Of a DNA stretch of 64,000 bases, positions 1-9,285 are shown one piece after another. The stretch comes from JACXTP01 sp963789555 (GTDB lineage: Archaea > Thermoplasmatota > Thermoplasmata > Methanomassiliicoccales > UBA472): positions 1-64,000 of the forward strand of contig CAWBKY010000008.1 of assembly GCA_963789555.1 (NCBI GenBank), read 5' to 3'. The position numbers were made by a program, and so were the translations under genes. Below the pieces are notes generated by a model that worked only from the letters and a program-made list of their open reading frames with translations, had not been told where the DNA came from and did not search any database. How positions within the stretch are numbered: the stretch's first letter is position 1; each line of letters starts with the position of its first letter.

Positions 1-538
1 GAATGCCTTGGATTAAGGTCGACCGATTCCCTATCGGTTCTTCTTCCACCCTTTGGGAGTCATAATAATCGGTGATGATATTGGATATGTGGTCAGCGAC
101 CTCGCGCTCCGGCGCTTGTCAGCTATGTGGCCCACCCCCCGCAGATACCACTCGTGGTCGCACTTGGGGCACCTTACCTTAGGGCAGTTCTTGACCACCT
201 CGGCGCAGCCGCGGCAGGCGGTCGTCCTCCCATAGATCAGGGCAAATTCGAAGTTGGCAGTTGGGGCAGTGCTGTTTACGAGTGGAGTCCACGGTGTTTC
301 GTGAGAAACCCTTGGCCCTCATGGCCATATAATATCCATCCAAACTGTGGTCCATGCATTCATCCCTCATTTGTGATGGGCTATTCCCTTTTCCTTTTCA
401 TAATAGTCTTGAATGACATCATATTTGATGCCATGGGCGAGGCATCATCTTTTCGATCGTCTCCATCGAGGCATGCATCACATCCGGGTCCCAGATGCCA
501 TGGACGATGACGTGGACTGTCAGGTCCCCGACCTTCAT
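1..538 (-). CDS. Zinc-ribbon protein, partial at the window edge, frameshifted
   Basis: Unrecognised small protein on the minus strand, continuing past base 1. The start ATG at 538 follows a GAGAGGGG ribosome site and lies just beyond the stop of the GTPase gene, so the two look co-transcribed. The N-terminus (MKVGDLTVHVIVHG) is alpha/beta-like. The middle is acidic and Tyr/Glu rich. Near 100-260 there are three cysteine pairs (HCPNC, CRGC, RCPKCDHEW), which fits a zinc ribbon. The reading must change frame at least three times (near 440, 370 and 240) to join these parts. Its position in a corrinoid methyl-transfer cluster suggests an accessory or metal-handling role, but that is inference. 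No family name can be given. Confidence 0.5.
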
Positions 539-545
539 ACCCCTC

Positions 546-1505
546 TCATCGATAGGCGTTGTTGATGGTCATCGGAATGTCCAGATGGACCAGTGAGGCC
601 CCGACGGTGGTCCCGTGCTCTGATATGCAGGAACGCCTTGACATGGCCGACCAGGTCGGCTCCGTCATGCATGCACTCCTTGGTGATCTCGGTGAGCAAC
701 TCGATGACGAATCTCTCACCTCCGCCCGGCCCATCGGCTTGTCGGGACGGATGGTCATGTGGATGCAGAACTTGCCCAGTTCGTCGACCATGCGATGCAT
801 CTCGATGTGGAGCTCTTCGTCCATCTCCTTCATGCTTGTTCCTCTCCACATATTGCTTGCGCAGGAGTTCCTTCTCCACGGCCTCATCGTATCGGGGCGA
901 CAGTTCGCTCTCGATGGCGGTGGCGATCTCCTTCACACCTTGACCGTTCCTCCCAGAGCCATACAGATCTTTGCCCTGGGGTTGACCTGCCGCACGAATT
1001 CCTCGGACAGCTTGATCTTGTCCGGGGTGGATGCGTCCACCTTGTTGATGAAGACCACATCCGCCTCCCGGATCTGGGTCTCGACCAGGCGGCGGACCGA
1101 TACGAGCAGTTCATCGATCCGTATAGCATCGACCAAGGTGACCACCGGAGCATGTTCGATCTTGGCATGCATCTCCTCCTCGGAGTACTCGGCGGCCCTC
1201 TTCAGCCCCCAAGGGATGGCCACGCCGGATGGCTCGACGATGATGATGTCGGGTTTGAACGTGTTGTACAAGGTGGCGACGGTGGTGGCAAAACTGCCAG
1301 CGATCTGACAGCAGATGCAGCCGCCCGATATCTCCTTGGCCTTCAGACCATAGGACTCGATGAACTTGGCATCGACATTGATGTCGCCCACATCGTTCAC
1401 CACAATGGCTATGCGGTGGCCCCGGTTGACCAACTCCTTGGCCACTTCGATAAGGAAGGTGGTCTTGCCGCTGCCCAGGAACCCAGCGATCTGCGCAATC
1501 TTCAT
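546..1505 (-). CDS. CobW/HypB-like P-loop GTPase (frameshifted C-terminus)
   Basis: G3E-family GTPase of the CobW/HypB/UreG type, metallochaperones that use GTP to load metals or cofactors. Walker A is GFLGSGKTTF at the N-terminus. The CobW metal-binding signature appears as GGCICCQ around residue 70, then IIIVEPSG, and the guanine motif NKVD near residue 160. The ATG at 1505 is preferred to the TTG two codons upstream. The first 190 residues are in one frame. The C-terminal part (ELSPRYDEAVEKELL, then MHRMVDELGKFCIHM) is spread over other frames with breaks near 935, 840 and 720. Total length would be about 320 residues, normal for CobW. It lies downstream of a corrinoid protein and its methyltransferase, so cobamide or zinc loading of those proteins is plausible but inferred. 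Confidence 0.75.
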
Positions 1506-1574
1506 TGACAATCACTCGACGCTGGCATCGTGATACTAGGTTACGGATCTGATAAAAACGTTGTGCAATTAAAA

Positions 1575-1608
1575 TTTAAAAAGATATTGGAAGGGGCTTG
1601 GCCCCTTA
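1575..1608 (-). terminator. Hairpin plus T-rich tract ending the methyltransferase transcript
   Basis: A perfect 7-bp stem (AAGGGGC, loop TTG, GCCCCTT, 1591-1607) is followed in the minus-strand direction by a T/A-rich tract containing TTTTTAAATTTT. It sits between the methyltransferase stop and the GTPase start, so it may attenuate or separate the two transcripts. Confidence 0.55.
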
Positions 1609-2708
1609 AGGATATTTAGCACGCACTGGACCTGGCCGTACTTCTTCACGGTGTCGACGCAGGCCTTGATGTTCTCCAGCTTGGTGGTGACGGACGGAGG
1701 GACTTCGCATCCGGAAGCGATGCACGTACCGGGAGTGGAGACCCTTCTGGCACAGGGCGGTCTTGACCTCCTGGATCAGCTTCATGGTGGTGGCCTCCAT
1801 CTTCTCGACGGTGCCGCGCACGAAGAGCTGGGGGTCGATCTGCCCGGCCGATCAGGCAGTTGTCCGCGTATCCCTTGGCGATGGCCTCCTTGGGGACGGG
1901 CTTCCGGGGATCAGCGGATAGTAGGCCATGGAGTAGATGGCTGGCTTGAAGGCCTTGATCTGGGTGTCCAGGTGGGGCAGGTCGGCGCAGTTGTGGATGC
2001 AGAAGGCCATTCCAGCTGTCGGCGGTCAGCTCGTTCAGCTTGCCGGCGTACTTGTCGCTGCCCTCGAACTCGTCGTACTCCTTGTCGCCCAGGCAGGAGT
2101 AGTTGCCCCACAGGTAGTCCCAGCACGAGACCGGCGGGCTTGGTGGCGGCGAAGGCCTTGATCAGGTCGACGTCGAACTGGGTCATGGTCTCCAAGCGCC
2201 TTGTGCACGGCGGATCTGGTTGTTGACCATGTCCATGAAGACCTTCTCCGCGCCGGCGGTCTGGGTCAGCGCCAGCAGCGGTCCCTCGATGAAACCGGCG
2301 GTGATGACGTCGTTCTCAGCGCCTCGACGAACATGCTTGGTGCCCTCGAGAGGACGCCGCAGCGGCCCTTCTTGACATCGGGGACCTGCAGCTTCTCGTA
2401 GTCCTCAGGGTTGTTGATGATGGTCTGGTCGACGAACGGGGTGTTCTGGTCGTCCATGCGGACGTGGCAGCCCAGGTCGCCGGCCATGACGGACAGGTCC
2501 ATCAGGCCGATGGTACCAGTCGCAGTCGAAGTACTTGTGGCCGGCGATGGCGGCTCGGCGAACTTCTTCGGGTCGTGAGCCCAGTCGCGGTAGGTCATCT
2601 TGCCGTCGCCCACCAGCCTGCGGATACGCCCATGGCCAACGGGTAGGTGGAAAGCCTGTCGACCGGCTGGTTCGGTGAGCGCGGCCATGCCCTCTCGATG
2701 TGGTTCAT
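1606..2708 (-). CDS. Uroporphyrinogen-decarboxylase-fold corrinoid methyltransferase (MtaA/MtbA-like), heavily frameshifted
   Basis: Reassembling the three minus frames gives one coherent protein of about 360 residues, from MNHIERA through KMTYRDWAHDPKKF, TIGLMDLSVMAGDLGC, INNPEDYEKLQVPD and TAGFIEGPLLALTQ to an ending near VKKYGQ. This is the UroD-fold methyltransferase family that moves a methyl group between a corrinoid protein and a thiol such as coenzyme M. The zinc ligands of the family are present: His and Cys in CIHNCADLP and the distal Cys in IASGCEVPP. At least six single-base frame changes occur in 1.1 kb. The ATG overlaps the reconstructed stop of the corrinoid protein (ATGA), so the genes are translationally coupled. 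The methyl donor cannot be told from sequence. Confidence 0.8.
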
Positions 2709-3361
2709 GTGTCTGCCATTTTACGAAGGCCCCCTTCAATTTGGCAACGCCTTCCTGGGCGTTGATAGCGTGGAAGTCGGCACCGATATCCTCAGCGAAC
2801 TCCTGAGAGGTCGGAGCGCCACCGATGATGGTCTTGACACTTCATGCGGACGCCGGACTCGATCAGTCCGTCCATGACCATCTTCATGCCGTCCATGGTG
2901 GGGGTCATGAGGGTGCTCATGGCGACGATGCCGCCGTTGTGGGCCTTGGCGAAGTCGACGAACTTCTCAGGGGGAACATCGCGGCCCAGGTCGGTGACGG
3001 CGAATCCACCGGCGGTCATCATGGTCTTGACGATGTTCTTGCCGATGTCGTGCACATCTCCCTCGACCACACCGATGCAACCGGGGATCTGCTTGGCCGC
3101 GGCTTCCTTCGGGATGTGGGGGAGCAGGACGTCCAGAGCACCGTACATGGCGTCGGCGGAGATCAGGACCTGGGGCAGGAAGTACTCCCTGGCGGCGTAC
3201 TTGTCACCCACGATGTTCATTCCCTTTACCAGTCCGTGGCTGATGGAGTCGATGGGGTTGACTCCGAGCTTCAGGGACTCCTCGGCGACCCTCTTTGCCT
3301 CGTCCTTCTTCCCAGAGACAACGGCCTTTTCTAATCCAGCGTAAATCTGTTCCTTGCTCAT
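2705..3361 (-). CDS. Methyltransferase corrinoid (cobamide-binding) protein, MtbC/MttC-like
   Basis: Carries the cobamide that shuttles a methyl group between a substrate methyltransferase and the CoM-type methyltransferase encoded next. The N-terminal helical cap runs to about residue 90 (HGLVKGMNIVGDKY, REYFLPQVLISADAMY). The Rossmann domain has the cobalt-ligand motif EGDVHDIGKN, STLMTPTMDG and, after a frame break near 2840, the GGAPTS loop. Length, about 215 residues, is normal. ATG at 3361 is chosen over the longer upstream frame because GAGGTGG lies 8 nt before it. The 3' end needs one extra A in an AAAA run to stop at a TGA overlapping the next ATG. No substrate-specific MtbB/MttB gene is visible nearby. 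Confidence 0.9.
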
Positions 3362-3417
3362 TGTGTTCCACCTCTTCGCCCAAAAAATCAGGCGATTTGC
3401 GGGATTAGAATCCACCG

Positions 3418-3430
3418 TTTTATATTAAAG
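3418..3430 (-). promoter_or_regulatory. TATA box of the corrinoid-protein operon
   Basis: On the minus strand the sequence reads CTTTAATATAAAA, a good archaeal TATA element. It lies about 57 nt before the ATG at 3361, which would place the transcript start near 3395 and leave a short leader. Confidence 0.5.
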
Positions 3431-3577
3431 ATTGTTATGGATGGATGTGCCATCCATGTATCCCTGTTAACTATTGTAGGATATATGTCCAGTAAAAATA
3501 AATAGATATTTAATTAAAATAAATAAAATAAATTATTTGGTCCATCCATGTCAAAATTTGGCATGGAGGACCTTTGC

Positions 3578-4483
3578 TCAACCGTACAGCTCTGGTTTCT
3601 CCTTCATCAGCTTGTGGGCGTTCCTCAGCCCATAACCGTCAAGGAGGAACAATGCCCCGACCAGGATCACGACGATCCCGAGCAATATGATCAGGATCCC
3701 GACCGTGGCCTTCGGAACGAACAACGTCATTATCCCTAACACCAAGGAAAACACGGCCATGGCCATTCTGACCCAGAAGCCCTCCGGGACCGCCGCCTTC
3801 CCTTTCAAGGACCGCCTGATCGAGACGAACGCGCTGGCGAAGAACCACATTGCCAGGACGAACAGTATCAAGAGCACCAAGTACTCCCAAAGGAATATTA
3901 GCGCCACACCGAAGGCGATTATGCCTACGCCCATGGCCATGTCCCGTTTGGCAAGTTTGCCCCCTTGGTCCATGCGGTAGCCGTTGTACAAGGTCAGGGC
4001 ACCGAAGCCCATGACCGCCAGCGGCATCAGGACGGAGAAGGCGAACTCGGCGAACTTCAGAGGGAAAAGGATCAGTATCAGCCCGATGGCCACTATGGCC
4101 GCCCCGATGGCCATGCGCACCTTCCAGGTCATGTCCATGGCCGCGAGCCGGTCCATGCGCTTTCCCTTGGTGGAATCCTTGCCCGTCAGGAACAGGGAGT
4201 TGATCGTGCCCCAGAGCATGAGGACCAAGGGAGCGTCGTCCACCAGGTGCATGCCCGGGCTGGTCTCCGGGTCATAACGGTCCATGTGGGTCTTCCACTC
4301 CTCCTTGGTCTCATGGGTATGGTACTGCCCCTTTCGATAGCTTGCCACCATCTCCGGGCTGGGTACATTGATCTCGGACTTCTTCCAACCATCGTCCAGT
4401 GGTTCTGTGACGTCCTGCTTGGGCACCACCACCTCCCATACGCCCTCATGCAAAGGCCCTAGGAAATCATCGAGTTTTGGCAT
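3578..4483 (-). CDS. HdeD/DUF308-like multi-pass membrane protein, copy 1
   Basis: A 301-residue protein with a soluble N-terminus of about 125 residues (PLHEGVWEVVVPKQDV, GMHLVDDAPLVLML) followed by six hydrophobic segments arranged as repeated helix pairs (IGAAIVAIGLILILFP, LLILFVLAMWFF, ILIILLGIVVILVGALFLL). The paired short helices resemble the HdeD/DUF308 family, whose biochemical role is not known. The frame is intact. A GGGGGAA ribosome site precedes the ATG at 4483. The upstream gene is a clear paralog in the same orientation, so this is a tandem duplication, probably one transcript. Confidence 0.7.
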   Translation of the reverse strand: MPKLDDFLGPLHEGVWEVVVPKQDVTEPLDDGWKKSEINVPSPEMVASYRKGQYHTHETKEEWKTHMDRYDPETSPGMHLVDDAPLVLMLWGTINSLFLTGKDSTKGKRMDRLAAMDMTWKVRMAIGAAIVAIGLILILFPLKFAEFAFSVLMPLAVMGFGALTLYNGYRMDQGGKLAKRDMAMGVGIIAFGVALIFLWEYLVLLILFVLAMWFFASAFVSIRRSLKGKAAVPEGFWVRMAMAVFSLVLGIMTLFVPKATVGILIILLGIVVILVGALFLLDGYGLRNAHKLMKEKPELYG

Positions 4484-4571
4484 AACGTTCCCCCATATCT
4501 CATTTCAATACTTTGATGTTCTTCTTAATGATCGTCATCCGATTCTTTCCTCTAGTTCCTATCCATGTGTC

Positions 4572-5473
4572 CTATTCGAGGGGGAAGGTCTTGAACACGC
4601 TCCTCAGACCCAACGCTTTGAGCACAGAGACGATGCCCATGAATATTATTATCGTGGCCACCACGAAGATGATCAGTCCCGCAACGCCCACGGGATTAAG
4701 GAAAAAGAGGACCGCCAGCAATATTGAGGCCACTGCGATCACCATCCTTTTTCTCAGCCCGTCTGGAGGGGATATCTTGCCCATCTTCGTTCGTTTGAGG
4801 GACATCACAGCGCTCGAGATCGGCCATATGACCATGAAGAGCAACAAGAACAACACTAAGAGAGCGGGGAAGAAGTATGAAAGAATGCCTAGGGCTATCA
4901 AAATGACCCCGACGGCGATGAGCCTGGTGGAATTCGCGTTCAAAGGTTTGATCCTGGCCCCTTGGAGGATCATGAACACCGCAAAGCCCATGATGGACAA
5001 GGGAACGATCAATACCACGAAGGCCGCAAATACCTTATCGGCAGCGCCAAGCTCGACCGCGATGACCCCAGCACCGATCACGAGCAAGGCGATCCCTGCG
5101 AGGAGGATCAATTGCCATGCTCTCCTGTGCTCTCTCGATAGTTGATGCTTGTCCAATTTCTTCGTGTTCTTTGCATCCACCCATAGGGATTCGATGGTCC
5201 CGCCTATCATGAGGAGCAGCGGTGCATCGTCCACAAGATGCATGGCTGGATTCACTGCGGGATCATAGGCGTCCATATGCACCCGATAATCCGTCGCGGT
5301 CTCGTGACAGTGATAATTCTTTTTCGATAGGACGCGATGGTCCCAGGACTGGGAAGGTTGAACTGGGATTTGACCCAGTCCTGGCCAAGGGGCTCCGTGA
5401 CATCCTCTTTGAGGACGATCACCTCCCAAACCCCTTGGTGAAGCGGTGCGAGGAAATCCTCCAGTTCGCTCAT
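4572..5473 (-). CDS. HdeD/DUF308-like multi-pass membrane protein, copy 2 (one frameshift)
   Basis: Paralog of the following gene, with the same layout: an N-terminal soluble domain (FLAPLHQGVWEVIVLKEDV, AMHLVDDAPLLLMIGG) and six membrane helices (LLAGIALLVIGAGVIAV, VVLIVPLSIMGFAVFMI, VAGLIIFVVATIIIFMG). The N-terminal 55 residues and the rest are in different frames, joined by one indel near 5330 in a run of T. The ATG at 5473 follows GGATTGAGGTC. The shared N-terminal domain, which plain HdeD proteins lack, may be the functional part. Its role is unknown. Confidence 0.7.
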
Positions 5474-5712
5474 GACCTCAATCCTTTCCAGCTCGACGAG
5501 GTAACATCTTAGGTCATCGGACCATATTTATTGATATTGAAAATGTTGAATCGCTTGCTCAACTGGTCCGACCGAGGAGATCGCAATGTCTGTCGGCATG
5601 GCGTTGAGGATCAAATATCCAAAAAGCGATCATGACGGTGCGGACACCCGGAGATCGAACATAATCTAAAATATTCATCCCGCCGTGCGCCTCCGTATCA
5701 AGGCCTCGTGCC

Positions 5713-6342
5713 ATGAACGGAGAGTATAGAATGGGAGAGAGGACAGATCTCACCGCGAACCCCGCCCCGCTCGGACTGTTGGGCTTCGCATTGACCACGA
5801 TACTGTTGAACCTACACAATGCCGGACTCATCGCCATGAGCCCGTGATCCTGAGCACCGGGATTTTCATGGGCGGTCTGGCCCAGGTGATGGCAGGGGCC
5901 ATGGAGTGGAAGAAGGGTAACACCTTCGGCACCACCGCTTTCATCTCCTATGGGATGTTCTGGCTCATACTGGTCGGGTATAATCCTGTTCCCTACAGAC
6001 CGGCTATATGGCCGCCGCCACGGGGAGGAGATGGCGGCCTTCCTGGCATTGTGGGGCGTCTTCACATTGTTCATGTTCATAGGGACCTTGCGCACCAACC
6101 GGGCCATGCAGGTGGTGTTCCTGTTGCTGGCGATACTGTTCTTCATGCTGGCCATAGCGGACTACACCGCCAACGCCGACCTGAAGGAGATCGCCGGCTA
6201 CGTCGGCATCGCCACAGGCATGGCGGCCCTGTACCTGGCCATGGCCCAGGTCCTGCAGGAGTCCCTCGGACGCGAGGTCCTCCCGGTCTTCCCCGTGGGA
6301 AAGGGCAAGGCCAAGAGCGGTGTCGAGAGCTCCACGAAGTGA
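5713..6342 (+). CDS. Acetate/succinate uptake transporter, GPR1/FUN34/YaaH (SatP) family, frameshifted
   Basis: Six-helix carrier of the AceTr family, which moves acetate or succinate with protons. The family signature NPAPLGL is followed by LGFALTTILLNLHNAGLI. Next come GIFMGGLAQVMAGAMEW and GNTFGTTAFISYGMFW in a second frame and the C-terminal helices (FLALWGVFTLFMFIG, VVFLLLAILFFMLAIADY) in a third. Breaks are near 5845 and 5980. ATG at 5713 or the in-frame ATG at 5731 are both possible. An AATCTAAAATATTC element about 45 nt upstream could be the promoter. Acetate uptake would fit a cell that needs acetate as carbon source. Confidence 0.8.
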
Positions 6343-6475
6343 GCGTGACGGGGCCGGGCGACGCAAGCCTTAATATGTCCGCCCGGCCAATCCTTTACCA
6401 TGTCCGTTCAAGCGTTTTTTCCGGAGAGGAAATGGTAGTCACCAGGATCGTCCTTGAGGGAGGAGAGTCGCTGGC

Positions 6476-6769
6476 GTGACCGAGGCCAAGGCCAGCATCA
6501 CCCTCACCGAGGATGGGAACGTCCAAGGGTATGGAGGGTGCAACCGCTTCTTCGGCGGCTACCGATTGGAAGGGGATCGGATCTCTTTTTCCGCCATAGC
6601 CTCGACGAGGCGATATTGCGAGGAGACCATGGCGGTGGAGGACGCCTTGTTCATGGCATTGGGTAAGGTGACCAGGCTAAAGGTCTCCGAAGATGGGTTA
6701 ACTCTGCTTTCGGAGGACGGAAGCACCGAGGTCGTGGCTTTGACCGAGAGGGTTGGATCGGATGGATGA
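6476..6769 (+). CDS. META/HslJ domain protein
   Basis: A 97-residue META domain protein. The hallmark GGCNRFFGGYRLEG is followed by the threonine/cysteine strand (STRRYCEETM), the helix VEDALFMALGKV and the closing strands LTLLSEDGS. In bacteria this domain occurs in envelope stress proteins such as HslJ, and its activity is undefined. The GTG start at 6476 has GGAGAG 7-12 nt upstream. No signal peptide is visible, unless a short ORF just upstream (MVVTRIVLEGG) belongs to it through a frame break. Confidence 0.7.
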   Translation: MTEAKASITLTEDGNVQGYGGCNRFFGGYRLEGDRISFSAIASTRRYCEETMAVEDALFMALGKVTRLKVSEDGLTLLSEDGSTEVVALTERVGSDG

Positions 6770-6862
6770 CCGGGAAACAGGGAACGGGAGATGGACCCGT
6801 GTGGTAGAAGGAGACGATGTGTGCCAACGTTCGAAAAGGTGGTCTGGTCGCAAAATCTGCGG

Positions 6863-7539
6863 TCATCTACCCGCCCGCCATCCTCGAATCGGAACTTGGC
6901 GGAACGGTCCCGGTAACGGACCAGGAACCCATCTCCGTCCCTGTAGATGACCAACCCGTCCAGGTACTCCACCCATCCGACCTCCTCGTACCTCATGCCT
7001 AGCAGCTCCTCTCGAAGGAGCACCAATTCCCAATCGTGGGAGACATGCACGTCCAAACGGCCCTCGCCCATGGGGTCGGAGAGACGTTCCAGCACCGGCC
7101 TCAGCACCGCGTCCGCCGCGTCGGCGGTGCGGGAGATCCACGCCTCCTCCAGCTCGCCATTGAACCACACCCGCATGAAACCCTCGCCCAGATCGTCAGC
7201 GACCCGCAGCACGCGCTCGTCCTTGAGGTAGGGCGCGCACAGGGCCCAGGTCTCCTGCGTCCCGATCGTCCTCGTCCCATTGCCTTGCATGCCCGCCGAG
7301 ATGCGCTCCGCCGTCTCGCGGCAGCGCACGGCCGGGCTATGGAAGAGGCGGACGGAGCGGTAATGACGCAGCCGGGCGCCAAAGGCGAATGCGTCCTCCT
7401 TGCCTTGCTCCGTAAGGGCGACGACGAAACTGTTGTTCAAGCTCTGCACCGGATAACGCGCGGCATGCCGGACGATTATCGCCGCCGGGGACCTCCAACC
7501 ATCCTCTGCCATCGTCCCGATCACTCCATCCCCTTTCAT
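6863..7539 (-). CDS. Histidine phosphatase superfamily protein
   Basis: Phosphoglycerate-mutase-like phosphatase. The catalytic N-terminal motif is IIVRHAARYP (RHG motif written RHA). A typical helix with the ARLRHY/FHSPAVRCRETAERI substrate pocket follows, and the second catalytic histidine sits in VHVSHDWELVLL near residue 165. The frame stays open to 6559, but the last 100 residues lie antisense to the META gene and look non-coding. One base fewer in the GGCGGGCGGG run would give a stop at 6863, which I take as the real end. Substrate unknown. Confidence 0.7.
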
Positions 7540-7560
7540 CTTCTCCGCTCCCTTCCTTTC

Positions 7561-8031
7561 TCATACAATATGAGCATGAACCCATGCTCCTTCTCCATGG
7601 ACCTCGCCGACCTGGCAATATCCAAGGGACTCATAGAAATGCTGGTTCCGCTCCGCCCAGATGGGCGTGTCGAGGACGAACCTCTCCGCGTCTGGGAACT
7701 TTGCCTCCAGCGCTAGCAACGCCTGCCCACCCATGCCCTGACCTTGCTGCCCTGGCACGATGAAAAGCCGGTTGATGGAGACCGTACCTTCCGCCCGCTC
7801 CGTGACGAAGGCCCCACCGATGATCGCCCCGTCCTCCTTGATGGTATACATCCTTCGTTCTGCGATCAACCCTTTACAGAATTCTATTGAATCGTAACCA
7901 GAAGGACCGCCGCGGGGCTTTCCGAGGTGGCGCCTTGTGTCGTCATCGAAGGTGGCCGTCTGAATGCTGGTGAGGGCCTCCGCCTCATCGGGACGGGCCT
8001 GCTCCACGGTCGTTCCCTTCGCCTTGGCCAT
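7561..8031 (-). CDS. GNAT-family N-acetyltransferase
   Basis: A 156-residue acetyltransferase that would move an acetyl group from acetyl-CoA to an unknown amine. The core shows the central strands (GAIIGGAFVTER, VSINRLFIVP), the acetyl-CoA pyrophosphate loop GQQGQGMGGQALL and the C-terminal FYESLGYCQVGE. ATG at 8031 is preferred because the longer frame only adds residues antisense to the 3' end of the Fpg gene. The spacing to the phosphatase gene is 21 nt, so the two may share a transcript. Confidence 0.8.
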   Translation of the reverse strand: MAKAKGTTVEQARPDEAEALTSIQTATFDDDTRRHLGKPRGGPSGYDSIEFCKGLIAERRMYTIKEDGAIIGGAFVTERAEGTVSINRLFIVPGQQGQGMGGQALLALEAKFPDAERFVLDTPIWAERNQHFYESLGYCQVGEVHGEGAWVHAHIV

Positions 8032-8069
8032 ATGCCGCACCTGGTCCAGGCAAGGAATGGCTTCTCCCC

Positions 8070-8862
8070 TCATAGCCTTTGGCACTGTGGGCAGAAATAT
8101 GCGGTCCGGCCGTTGACCTTCATCGTATGCCAGGGCCCATGGCCCTTGGGACAATGGGACGATGGATGGCGGGCTTTGAGCATATAGCCCTCGGGAAGGT
8201 GGTCGAAATCGGTGCCGAGCATCGATGGACGTATCTCAGCACGATGGCCAAGTTCCGGTGGATGCAACCTAACCGATCCTCGTCCAGTCCGTCCGCCAGG
8301 GCCATCGGGTGCACTCCGCATTGGAACAGAACCTCGTCCGAGTAGAGGTTGCCCACTCCAGCCAAAACGGACTGGTCCAGCAGGACCGTCTTGATGGGGC
8401 GTCGATGTCGCGATGCTCGGTCCACAAAATCCTCCCTTTCGATCGCCAGCGCGTCCGGTCCCAGTCTCTTCTCGCTCCAGGAATGATGCCTTGGAGGGCG
8501 TGAGCCCGATGGCCCCGAACTTGCGCATGTCCTCGAATACGAGCGAGGCGCCGTCCTCGAAATCGAACCGCACCCTGGTGAATATCGGGGCGGACCCTGC
8601 CCATCTCTCAAGGAACATGAGGCCCCCGGTCATGCCCAGGTGCACGGTGAGCCATCGCCCCTTCCCTATCCGGAAGAAGAGCTGTTTGCCATGCCGGTCG
8701 GTCCGTGTCAGGGCGCGCCCCGTCAAGGCCCTTTCCAGCCCTCGGCGGAATACCCCGTCCAGTACCCCGATGTCGAGCGACATTTACAGTAGATATGATA
8801 CGACCTAGAGCGGAGGCGTCAACATCCCTCCGCACCAGCTCCACCTCGGGCAGTTCAGGCAA
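8070..8862 (-). CDS. mutM: Formamidopyrimidine-DNA glycosylase (Fpg/Nei family), frameshifted
   Basis: Base-excision repair glycosylase and AP lyase. It begins with the catalytic MPELPEVELVRRDV (Pro and Glu at the N-terminus). The conserved lysine region is HGKQLFFRIGKGRWLTVHLGMTGGL and the DNA-binding segment is FEDMRKFGAIGL. A second frame carries the helix-two-turn-helix with LDQSVLAGVGNLYSDEVLF. It ends in a zinc finger, CPKGHGPWH to YFCPQCQRL, where the first ligand pair is Cys and His instead of Cys and Cys. Breaks lie near 8785 and 8480. Fpg is common in bacteria and sparse in archaea, so acquisition by transfer is possible. Confidence 0.85.
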
Positions 8863-8940
8863 CGCTCCCGCTAGGTGAGGGCTGAACTAAAAAAGGTTTG
8901 GTGGTCGGGGATGGGCCGTCACCTTGCACGAACGGATCGG

Positions 8941-9264
8941 TCAGTTGCAGCAGTCCGGACCGCAGGTGACCTCTTTCCTTCCCTTCAGCGCCGATATTAT
9001 CATGGCCGCCGCGCAGCCCACGCCACTATCGACCAGTATGGCCCGGGCCGGGCAGTTGAGGGCGCAGGCCCCACACTCCATGCATGCCTCATATCGGACC
9101 AGGACGGCCTTCTTGTTTTCCAGGGCGAAGACCTTGTGGGGGCAGACGTTGGCGCACATGCCACAGCCCACACACCGCTTGGGATCGTACCGCAGGGTGT
9201 TCACCGGCCCATCCGCCCCATCCCAGGGCACCTTGTTCGGGGGCACAAGGTCGACGGGGGCCAT
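8941..9264 (-). CDS. hgcB: Mercury methylation ferredoxin HgcB
   Basis: 2[4Fe-4S] ferredoxin that supplies low-potential electrons to the corrinoid protein HgcA during Hg(II) methylation. Cluster motifs are CVGCGMCANVCPH and CMECGACALNCPA. The HgcB-specific features are the extended GVGCAAAMI segment and the C-terminal vicinal cysteines in TCGPDCCN, which are thought to bind mercury. Length 107 residues is normal. The start is uncertain: ATG at 9264, a nearby ATG at 9286 in another frame, or an internal GTG before NTLRYDPKRC. It directly follows hgcA on the same strand. Confidence 0.9.
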   Translation of the reverse strand: MAPVDLVPPNKVPWDGADGPVNTLRYDPKRCVGCGMCANVCPHKVFALENKKAVLVRYEACMECGACALNCPARAILVDSGVGCAAAMIISALKGRKEVTCGPDCCN

Positions 9265-9285
9265 CAGCAGTGATCTCGTCGCCCA

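Noticed and set aside
559..1508. Long plus-strand frames opposite the GTPase gene
   Set aside because: Their translations lack any motif, and the minus frame carries Walker A, GGCICC and NKVD.
6559..6862. C-terminal extension of the histidine phosphatase
   Set aside because: It lies antisense to the META-domain gene, has no family similarity, and a one-base change gives a stop at 6863.
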